DNA of 64,000 bases. Source: Anthopleura xanthogrammica. Lineage: Eukaryota; Cnidaria; Anthozoa; Actiniaria; Actiniidae. The position numbers were made by a program, and so were the translations under genes. The notes under the pieces are model-generated. The model saw only the letters and a program-made list of their open reading frames with translations, was not told the DNA's origin and ran no database searches. The stretch is taken from contig OZ025208.1 of the NCBI GenBank assembly GCA_964019055.1, forward strand, positions 15,010,097 through 15,074,096, in the 5' to 3' direction. Position 1 is the stretch's first letter, and every line of letters begins with the position of its first letter. Positions 55,961-64,000 of this stretch are shown here, piece after piece.

Positions 55961-56821
55961 ACTTTTACTTATATATATATCTCTCTATAGTTTTAATTCT
56001 TACTTTGGACAAAACTTATACTAACTGTTCCTTTTCAGCACTATTAAACCCTTATTTTTTCTCGTTTCAGAAATTAAATACTTAGTCTGATGCTACATTT
56101 AACTTTAATAACTTTCCCTTTCAGGGTTTTCCATACTAACTTTTCTCTTTTCTCGCTTCAGTTGACGTTTCTTTTATAGTTACGCATGTGCATAAGATTA
56201 TTATTTTCAGTTTTTGGCACGAAAATATGGCTTGAATCTTTTACCTTGTAAAAAAAAAAAAAAAAAAAATTTCTTTTTTCATTTGTAAAACATCATTGTC
56301 AAAAAAAAAAGTTTTAGTATTTTTTTGGTTAGTTAGATTCTTGTGTAGTTAATGACTGACTCGTATTGTAATCCACATTAGCTTCAATAAAATATCCGGC
56401 CTTTGTTTTTGTTTACGTTCTTGGTTCTTGCGTCCTTCTAGTATTTCTTCTCATAAGTTTACTAACTTTTGACTTCAATTATGTTGCAGGTATCTTATGT
56501 TACTAAATTTCTCAGTTTTCTCGTTTCAGACTATAGGAGTTTGTGTATCAACTGCTGTGCTGTGCTAAATTTTTCTTTTACGTTTTACTGATCTTTAGAC
56601 TCCGGTTTTGAAGGGATTCTCAGTGAAGTTCGGTCGGCTTGAAATCAAAACAAAAAGTTTTAATCTACCGTCCAAAAACTGAAAGTCAAACTCGTTGCTT
56701 CCTCCTCAAAATCTGAGAGTTTCTGCAAAGCCGGGTTTAGTACTACTAGTAATTCTATATTTCTTTCTTTCTTTTTTCTTTCTTTCTCTAGATTAAAAAA
56801 AAATGAGAAGCTAAGCTAATC

Positions 56822-57138
56822 CCGACTTGGTAACAGCAAGGTCCATACTGGCCAATACCTGACGTAACCTCTGCACCTGTAACTACCATCACAGCGGAGC
56901 AAAACTTGGTAACAGCAAGGTCCATACTGGCCAATACCTGACGTAACCTCTGCACCTGTAACTACCATCACAGCGGAGCAAAACTTGGTAACAGCAAGGT
57001 CCATACTGGCCAATACCTGACGTAACCCCTGCACCTGTAACTACCATCACAGCGGAGCAAAACTTGGTAACAGCAAGGTCCATACTGGCCAATACCTGAC
57101 GTAACCTCTGCACCTCTAAATACCATCACAGCGGAGTA
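56822..57138. repeat. ~79-bp tandem repeat, four copies
   Basis: CTTGGTAACAGCAAGGTCCA, ATACTGGCCAATACCTGACG and CATCACAGCGGAGCAAAA repeat four times with very high identity; the last copy is slightly diverged. Short minus-strand frames across it follow from the repetition. Confidence 0.92.
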
Positions 57139-57214
57139 AAAATGTTCTAAATTGAATTTCTCTTGAATTTTAATCGTTTTTCAAAATAAAAATCAAAGTT
57201 CTTCTATATTTCCA

Positions 57215-58830
57215 GGTTTACCACTTTGCGAATCAAGAGTTCTAGCTCAGTGCCATAAGACGATTGACAACTGCACAGGTAACCATAACAACGTAGAACA
57301 AAATTTTCCAAATTGAATTCCAAAAAAACCTTTTTTCTTCTATATTTTTAGGATTTTCTAGCCCTCGCATAACAGAGTTTCCATCTGCCATAAGACGAAT
57401 TAACAGTAGCTGACTTCAAGATACCGTGTTCTCTTCCCTTCAGCGTTAACAGTAATGTTTTGTAGTAAAATTTGATCGTCGATTTTGTTTGTTTATCTGC
57501 AACCACTAATCTTTTATTTTCCGTATCTTTTTGCGTTTAATTTTTGTTAACAGGCCGGCGTCACACTAACTCCCTAAAGAAAAAACCTTCAGCTGAAACT
57601 TCTGGCTTGCAGCTTCGGTAAGAATGTAGATTTTTTCTTTATTGATTTTTGTCTACGATGTTCACCATCTTTAGTGGATAAACCCTTACAGAGTTTTCTC
57701 TCTTTCAGATTCATTTTATGGAGTGTCTTCTTCGTATTGCTGCGCGTTTCCACCATCCAGTTTTTAACGTTGTGTTTAAAAAAAATACCTAAAACTTAAA
57801 ACTACTACACATGCACTTAAAACTAAACTCTAAACTAAAAGAAAGCCTAAACTACTAATGAAGTAAACTCTAATCTTTACTCTAAACTAAACAAAACATT
57901 AAACGAATAAAACACTGAAACTCTAAACGTATTAAACAACTTACTAAACTTTAACTGAACAAACTTTAACTCTAAACAAAAAAAACTTAACCAATAAAAC
58001 AACTTTAAACTCGGTGAAACCAAATTTAAAACTTAACTCTAAACAAAAAACTTAACCAATAAAACAAAACTTTAAACTCAGTGAAACCCAATTTTAAACT
58101 TAACTCTAAACAAAAAGAACTTAACCAATAAAACAAAACTTTAAACTCAGTGAAACCAAATTTAAAACTTAACTCTAAACAAAAAAAACTTAACCAATAA
58201 AACAAAACTTTAAACCAAACTTAACTCTAAACAAAAAAAAACTTAACCAATAAAACAAAACTTTAAACCAAACTTAACTCTAAACAAAAAAAACTTAACC
58301 AATAAAACAAAACTTTAAACCAAACTTAACTCTAAACAAAAAAAAACTTAACCAATAAAACAAAACTTTAAACCAAACTTAACTCTAAACAAAAAAAAAC
58401 TTAACCAATAAAACAAAGCTTTAAACCAAACTTAACTCTAAACAAAAAAAAACTTAACCAATAAAACAAAACTTTAAACCAAACTTAACTCTAAACAAAA
58501 AAAACTTTAAACCTAAACGTAACTCTAAACTGAACAACTCTAAACCTTTAAACCAAACCAAACGTAAAACTAAACCATGTTAAAAACAAACACTAACTCT
58601 AAACCAATTAATAAATTCGAAACATGTTGTTCTTTTTTGTGTTTCATACAGGTAGTTGTTCCAGTTGGAAAAGAAACAGATCTTCACCATTGATGTCAGT
58701 CCTGGAATGATCCGACCACCAATGACTTATCTTTGCGTTAAACTTAGTATCATGTAACTAATTAGTTTATCTTGAATCATGTGTAAAAACAAGTGATGTT
58801 ACATATTCAGCAATAAAAAAAATTCAGGCT
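57215..58830 (+). ncRNA. Candidate spliced non-coding transcript, 3' part
   Basis: Several short exon-like blocks without coding capacity are bounded by good splice signals: TATTTCCAG|GTTTACC to GCACAG|GTAACC (about 57215-57279), TTTTTAG|GATTTTC (57352), GTTAACAG|GCCGGCG to CTTCG|GTAAGAA (57553-57619), CTTTCAG|ATTCATT (57709), and ATACAG|GTAGTTG (58652) followed by an AATAAA at about 58811. The paired phrase GCCATAAGACGA occurs in two blocks. This is inference from signals alone; it might be one gene with the 52.0 kb promoter. Confidence 0.3.
57780..58620. repeat. AT-rich ~57-bp satellite-like array
   Basis: ACTTAACTCTAAACAAAAAA, CTTAACCAATAAAACAAAAC and TTTAAACCAAA repeat about ten times from 58000 to 58500, with degenerate CTAAACT-type sequence on both sides. 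Confidence 0.9.
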
Positions 58831-58839
58831 TAAAATCTG

Positions 58840-59310
58840 GTCTTGTGATAGTTCTATCATATTTGGTCTTTAGAATGATTCCATCACACTCTGTATTTTT
58901 TATATAGTGATATTACCCAACCCCTATTTTACTTGGCCCTTGAAAAAATACGATAATATAAAGTAGCTTTGAGAAATTTTCCATTTTATACGATACCTTT
59001 TTCAATATTAAAAGTTAGTCACCAAAAACCTACAAAGTTGAGACCGCTGAGGATCACGGGAAACATTTCATTTCCTTCAAGTAAAGCTTTTGATACCAAA
59101 CTTCAGCTTGTGAGGATGCTTACAGGAGTTAAAACTTTAACTGGTGAAAGACTTCAAGTCCCTCAATAGTCGGTAAGTGGTTGAAACATGTAAAATATAT
59201 CTACCCATGATCCTTGCCGGTCTCAGCTTTGTAGCTTTTCAGGTAAACAACTTTATTGAAATAAATATATATTTTCATATACTTGAACTGTCAGACCACA
59301 TTCCATTTCC
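58840..59310. other. Intergenic, no gene recognised
   Basis: AT-rich sequence with two short frames (66 and 81 codons) that match no family I know. Confidence 0.35.
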
Positions 59311-59365
59311 TAGCCTGCGTCACATCCGCAAATACCCCGGGTATTTGTCCGGGTGCACGCAGGTT
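59311..59365. mobile_element. Small GC-rich hairpin
   Basis: CCTGCGT and ACGCAGG ends enclose CAAATACCCCGGGTATTTG, giving a compact palindrome. Confidence 0.5.
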
Positions 59366-59373
59366 AGTAATTC

Positions 59374-59470
59374 CCTAGGTATCATTTCTTTGTTTAACGG
59401 TTGCACACGAGAAGACACATGAATATTGCATGATATAAAGAAATAATCTTAATCTCAAGATCTGGTCTGT
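59374..59470. repeat. Fragment of the 15.3/45.1 kb MITE family
   Basis: TATCATTTCTTTGTTTAACG and GAAGACACATGAATAT match the element interior at 45.1 kb. Confidence 0.5.
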
Positions 59471-59499
59471 CAACCTCAAAGTAAGGGCACAGATAAGTC

Positions 59500-59650
59500 A
59501 ACAGATCCAACTGGAATTTAGCTGTTAGGTTTTGAGGAGGAAAACCGGAAAAACCGGGTGAAAAACCCTCACATGTGATGTAGGAATGGAACCCGAGATT
59601 CCTGATGGGTGAGAGGCGAGTGAAATACAACTGAACACCCTTGATTGCCA
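59500..59650 (-). repeat. SINE copy
   Basis: On the minus strand: a CACTCGCCTCTCACCC head, GTTCCATTCC, then the GGTTTTTCACCCGG and TTTTCCTCCTC segments of the SINE family. Confidence 0.6.
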
Positions 59651-59754
59651 ATAAGATAATGGGGACTTTTTTTTAGCGTACTCTTAATACTGTATTAGGA
59701 CAGGGAGGTAGGAGGGAGAATCTCCCTCCCATATTCCTGATTAGGATCATGTCC

Positions 59755-60020
59755 TGAAAATCCCCACCACGGAAATACGAACAACAAAATCGCGCAATTT
59801 GTCGCGCGCAACGGCAATGTTGCGTTGCAAGTTGCAGAGGGAATGTGGCTCGTATTGCCACTCCGTACAAGACAACATTTTGTTGCGCGACTTTGTTGCA
59901 CAAAGTAGGTCTGTCTACTCTCTGCAACGATGAAAATTTGTTGCGCGCGGGGTGGTAATACGAGCCATATTCTCCCTGCAACTTGCAACGCAAATTATTT
60001 TGCTCGTATTTCCGCACCTT
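59755..60020. repeat. Interspersed TTGTTGCGCG repeat, copy 2
   Basis: GCGCGACTTTGTTGCACAAA and TGCAACTTGCAACGCAAAT match 11330-11530. A 218-codon minus-strand frame (59673-60329) is largely made of this repeat and is not considered a gene. Confidence 0.65.
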
Positions 60021-60194
60021 TAGATAAATCGCAAAAGCCATAATCATTCTTATAACTATAATATTATTATAACTAGTTGCGCGATTAAGTGAAGAAGGCG
60101 TCGGGCTGAGAAAACTGGTACAAAGTGAAGTTATCACGTGGATGAAGCTAATTTCATAGTAACCTGCGTGAAGTTTGTACGTGACATGCGTCTC

Positions 60195-60295
60195 CTCAAA
60201 CCCACTCCAACTTAGTAGTGTACAAGTGCACACTTGACACGCTGTCAAGAGGACTGGGTGCGAATCCCAGCTGAGTTTGGTGGAGTAACGAGACC
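60195..60295 (+). repeat. Possible tRNA-like (Leu/Ser-type) relic
   Basis: GGGTGCGAATCCC resembles a tRNA T-arm/B box, with an upstream AGTAGTGTACAAGTGC segment that could be a poor A box. No clean cloverleaf was derived, so a decayed SINE head is likelier than a tRNA gene. Confidence 0.3.
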
Positions 60296-60299
60296 TGGA

Positions 60300-62048
60300 A
60301 CCCAGTTTACTGCGCAGAGTAGCGAGCATTTTTAGATGAAGAAGAAAATAGTCTGGAACTAGGCCGTTTGGATGATGGCGTCATTTTACTATCACTACCA
60401 GAATTCTTGTTGAAATTTGTATTCCTCATGAGAATTATTATGACAGTTGATACTTCTTAACTGAACTCTCAAAAGAAAGTCTGCAAGGGATTCTGGTAGT
60501 TGTAGTTAATGCATGTCGCAATAATGCAAGTGTCCTATTGCTTCTTTTTTTCCAGTAACGCTGGGAATTAAAGTGGGACGTGAGGGATTCGTGGTTAATT
60601 CATGCAAAATGGAAATGGTGTTAATTTTTCCCTTTCCGAATTCGAAGGTATCATAAAAGATAGCCAAAAATCTTCTTTGTTTTTTGGAAGAAGTCGGTGA
60701 AAAACTGCGAATTAAAACTAACAAATTGCTGGTTTTAAATCATTCCCAAGAGGATGGAAAAACAGACAAGACGGCCATGTTGTTGAGATAACGAAAGAGA
60801 TACAAATCTTTTGTAAAGTTCAACAAAGATGGCGGCTATGATGTCTTGAACTGGTTCCAGTTTTCTTGGATTCAAATATTTATTTTTCATTTCCAAGCAG
60901 TTACCATGCCAACGCGACGTTTATAATTAGAAACCTGACATTTTATACAACTTTTATCTATCCCTATGTTTACACTTGTTCCATTCAAATTTATTAATTA
61001 ACTTAACAGAAGACTGCACACATGATTGGCGCGAACAAATTACCCTTAATCCTACCTCGAATAACTAATAACCTTTATGAATGGTGTACATTGTAATTAA
61101 CTCACCAGCAATTGATTTTTGAACCCCATGGATTAAACAGAGACGCCGTAGCAACGAAACCATTTGAATTTATAACGCGCTTACAAAATCAACGTTGAAT
61201 TTTTTTTTGAATTTGGGGCAAAGGTGAGGAGGGGGTGTATTTTTTTATATGAGAGAAGGAAAAAAAAAAAAAAAAGAAAACCCGCATTCATCCGCTTATA
61301 AACAATATGTAATTTTGATTACAAAATGATCGATTTAATTAACTAGCTCTTATCCGCAAACATACACGCAAAATCTTCTAAAAACGTTTTTTTTTAAACG
61401 TGAGAAAAAACATAAAAATTGAAAAATACCAGAGAGTTAAAAAGGAAAGAAAACGAGAAGAAAGTTGGCGATTCATGTATTTGTTGTTGTAATGTAACCA
61501 GTTTTTTCAACGGCATTTCTTTGAATTGACTCACATCCGTTCCAAGATCTTGTTATAAATCTTCCATCACAATAGACAGCTAAACTTCACTTCGATAAAA
61601 GAATAAGACAATAAGCTTATAAATTCGTCTAGCACTGAATTCCTTGTGTCCAATCTTCGTCAATCAAGAAGAAATATTGAGTTTTTGAATAGATATTAAT
61701 GAAGAACGATACCAACTTCTTCTAACTCGTGGAAAGCTAACTGAATCTCAGTTATTTTTGGGAAGAATCGGGGACGTTTCTAGCAAGAAATACATTCGCA
61801 AGCGCCAAGGAAAATCTGTCTTCCCAATCAATTTTCCGTTCGTACACAAACAGAAACGGCTGCAACTCGTTTGTAATCCAAAACTTGAACTTAAAGCTTC
61901 GGTAAACATCGATGGAAAATGAGGGAAAAAGCGAGTTCATCAGTAAACAATTGAGGTTTGTGGGAAAGGCAAAACTGTACTAGATGGAGAGAAGTTGAGT
62001 TCGCATGTCGTCTAATTGTCGTTTGAATTTTATTCGTGAAAAAGAAAG
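60300..62048. other. Intergenic and presumed upstream region of the TRIM gene
   Basis: It contains the ATGGCGGCTATGATGTC-type dispersed repeat at 60740-60860 and a poly-A run at 61260. No gene was recognised. An in-frame TGA about 12 bp before the ATG at 62049 supports that start. Confidence 0.5.
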
Positions 62049-64000
62049 ATGGCAAAGCAACAAAAGCAAGTCACGTTTGCAGAAGAATTAGTCACGGATT
62101 TAACTTCAAGAATCGATTCTCATCTGTTGTGTCCGAGTTGCAAGAAGCGCTTCGTGTCACCATTACTACTACCGTGCCTTCATTCCATCTGTAAATCGTG
62201 TTTAGATGATGAGAGAGTTGTTCCCAAAAACGGAAAGACGGCTCGCTGTCCGGCATGTCTGGAGCCTCTTGATTTACAGAGAGACTTTCCGGTGAATTTT
62301 GTATTGAATAATTTAGCTAACGAGGCTGCTTTAGAGACAGATAACCCGCAGAATTTTGTACGATGCGACAGCTGTGACTCAAAGGATGAAAGAGTCACTA
62401 TGCATTGTGATGAGTGTTATCTATTTCTTTGTAACTTCTGCGCTACTGCGCACAGACGAATGAGCGCCACCAGAGCACATCACATCACCTCGGTCCAAGA
62501 AATACGAACCAAATCAAACAATCCTTCTTACGTTCTACCTCGACCTTGTTTCTGCGCGATACACTTTAAGAAACAAATCCTCTACTTCTGTAAGACTTGT
62601 CAGTTAGCGGTGTGTCGTGAGTGCGTCCTCGTTGGGCATCGAGAGCATAAACTACAGCGACCTGGTGAAGTGTACAAGGAACTGAAGCTTAACATCACAA
62701 ATATGACGGATAAAATCAAGAAAAAGCGCAAAAAAATGCAGAAGTCCGTCTCTTCGTTACAAGAAGCTATCACCAAGATAGAAAAACATTCCAGTAAGAT
62801 TCGTAGTGCGATTGAGGAGTATTTTGAAACACTTCTAATGGCAGTACGTCAGCGCATGAAAACACTACTAGCAGAACTAAAAGAAAGAATCGATGGACAA
62901 CTAAACAAGCTCCAGGACCAGAAGTTAAAGCTTGAAGTCACTTTAAAAGTTGCGCAAAACTGCTGCGCGTTTACAGAGAGCGCGGTGTCACGAGGTACAG
63001 ATGTTGAGTTGATTAGCGTGAGTCACGTAATTGTGAAAAGACTGGAGGAGTTTCAGAAAGAAGAATGTTCTTCTCCTGTTATTCCTTGTGATCAAAACCT
63101 ATGTTTTGCAGCTGATGGGGTCGACGACTTGCTTGAAATAGTCAGTTCTTTGGGTGAGTTGGAAGATATATGTCAACCCACTGATCCAGCCTTAAGCACC
63201 GTGACAGATACTGCGTTACAGGTAACGGTAGGACAAGTGTCACGCTTTGGCGTCACGGCGTTCAATCAGAGGGGCTTTCGGCAGACTAGGGGTGGAGATG
63301 TTATATCTGCACAACTTGATTTATCAAATTCTTCCCATTTGAATGTCGATAATAACTTGGGATTCAAGTATAATGTACATGATAATGATGATGGTCAATA
63401 TACTGTCGCTTTCCTCATCAATAAGCCAGGGACATACCAGATGTATGTGTCAATCAATGGACACCCAGTGCAGGGAAGCCCTTTGTGTGTCAGTGTTAAC
63501 CCTAGTGACTGGATCGGTAGTGGTCGTATTCTTAGTGGCGAACACTGCGGTGGATTTTCAAGCCCGCATTGTGTGTTAACAGCAAAGAACAACAACATCA
63601 TCGTAGCTGATTCACATCATCATCAGATCAAAATCCTTAGCTCTGATGGCGCGCTTATCAAAAACATCGGAACCCAAGGAACTATTGAAGGCCAGTTTAA
63701 CTTCCCGTTCTGTGTCGCCTTGAACACACGAAAGAATTTAATCTTCGTTTCCGACAGCCACAACAATCGAATCCAAGTTCTCGACTACTCGGGAAATTTT
63801 CGCAACAGCTTCGGAAGCTACGGAACCGACGATGGATTACTAAATCATCCCCATGGTATAGCTATAGACTCAAATGACACGATCTATGTCGCTGACTCCG
63901 GCAACAGTCGAGTACAAATGTTCTCTCCCGTGGGAGACCTATTGGGGATATTGGAATCTAAGTATCTCAGTCGTCCATGGGGCGTGGCTTTAACTCAAAA
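62049..64000 (+). CDS. TRIM-type RING/B-box/coiled-coil/filamin/NHL protein, cut by window end
   Basis: Open from the ATG at 62049 to the window edge with no stop and no intron (about 650 codons). Order of domains: RING C3HC4 starting C28-P-S-C31, with CLHSICKSC and CPAC; a first B-box (VRCDSCDSK...CDECYLFLCNFC...H); a second B-box (CAIHFKKQILYFCKTC...CRECVLVGHREH); a coiled coil rich in Lys/Glu (about residues 210-310); a filamin/IG-FLN-like domain (about 385-490, ending GTYQMYVSINGHPVQGSPL); then NHL repeats (FSSPHCVLTAKNNNIIVADS, FNFPFCVAL...VSDSHNNRIQV, LNHPHGIAIDSNDTIYVADS). This is the TRIM2/TRIM3/TRIM71 (LIN-41) layout: RING for ubiquitin transfer, NHL for RNA or protein binding. With two B-boxes it is nearer TRIM71 in layout, but orthology is unproven. 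Predicted cytoplasmic. Confidence 0.92.
   Translation, partial: MAKQQKQVTFAEELVTDLTSRIDSHLLCPSCKKRFVSPLLLPCLHSICKSCLDDERVVPKNGKTARCPACLEPLDLQRDFPVNFVLNNLANEAALETDNPQNFVRCDSCDSKDERVTMHCDECYLFLCNFCATAHRRMSATRAHHITSVQEIRTKSNNPSYVLPRPCFCAIHFKKQILYFCKTCQLAVCRECVLVGHREHKLQRPGEVYKELKLNITNMTDKIKKKRKKMQKSVSSLQEAITKIEKHSSKIRSAIEEYFETLLMAVRQRMKTLLAELKERIDGQLNKLQDQKLKLEVTLKVAQNCCAFTESAVSRGTDVELISVSHVIVKRLEEFQKEECSSPVIPCDQNLCFAADGVDDLLEIVSSLGELEDICQPTDPALSTVTDTALQVTVGQVSRFGVTAFNQRGFRQTRGGDVISAQLDLSNSSHLNVDNNLGFKYNVHDNDDGQYTVAFLINKPGTYQMYVSINGHPVQGSPLCVSVNPSDWIGSGRILSGEHCGGFSSPHCVLTAKNNNIIVADSHHHQIKILSSDGALIKNIGTQGTIEGQFNFPFCVALNTRKNLIFVSDSHNNRIQVLDYSGNFRNSFGSYGTDDGLLNHPHGIAIDSNDTIYVADSGNSRVQMFSPVGDLLGILESKYLSRPWGVALTQ

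Noticed and set aside
59673..60329. 218-codon minus-strand frame, one of the longer ones outside known genes
   Set aside because: Most of it is the dispersed TTGTTGCGCG repeat also seen at 11.3 kb, and no domain is recognisable.

Overview
The window is nuclear DNA from an animal. It has spliced genes with GT/AG introns, dense foldback and MITE-like repeats, tRNA-derived SINEs, microsatellites and LINE remains. Low GC, short introns crowded with small DNA elements, and an intronless TRIM/NHL gene fit an anthozoan cnidarian (sea anemone or coral). That placement is inference; no single sequence here fixes the species.

Layout. (1) 1.3-22.8 kb, minus strand: POLR3A, the largest subunit of RNA polymerase III. 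I placed 40 coding exons by protein similarity with consistent splice phases, giving 1,339 residues; only the C-terminal ~50 residues are missing, off the left edge. Its introns hold many repeats, several built from copies of the adjacent exon-intron boundary. (2) 23.15-27.96 kb, plus strand: TMEM67 (meckelin), complete at 987 aa in only three exons, head-to-head with POLR3A across 376 bp. (3) 28.0-30.2 kb: intergenic, with a ~115 bp triplication, a MITE, and a minus-strand open stretch with two Cys-X7-Cys repeats next to dibasic sites. (4) 30.2-35.8 kb, plus strand: homologue of the uncharacterised vertebrate gene C2orf81, 11 exons, 492 aa. (5) 36-41.5 kb: nested inverted-repeat elements, ending in a 184 bp spacer-less palindrome. 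(6) 41.8-47.3 kb: tandem cluster of an intronless, unrecognised 251-aa protein family: one 5'-truncated copy, one divergent intact copy, and one intact copy nearly identical to the truncated one. Related direct-repeat blocks (38.3-40.3 and 47.4-48.9 kb) flank the cluster. (7) 47.4-51.8 kb: LINE fragment, 12-bp minisatellite, hAT-like and other MITEs. (8) 51.9-58.9 kb: a region with TATA box, splice-like sites, duplicated exons, tandem repeats and polyadenylation signals but almost no coding capacity; best read as one or more non-coding or very-short-ORF transcripts. (9) 59-62 kb: repeats. (10) 62.05 kb to the right edge: a TRIM-type RING/B-box/coiled-coil/filamin/NHL gene, intronless so far and cut by the window end.

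The confidently named genes do not form one pathway: POLR3A is a housekeeping transcription enzyme, TMEM67 acts at the ciliary transition zone, C2orf81 is uncharacterised, and the TRIM protein is probably an E3 ligase/RNA-binding regulator. The most novel material is the tandem 251-aa family, the exon-boundary-derived intronic repeats, and the non-coding-like 52-59 kb locus.
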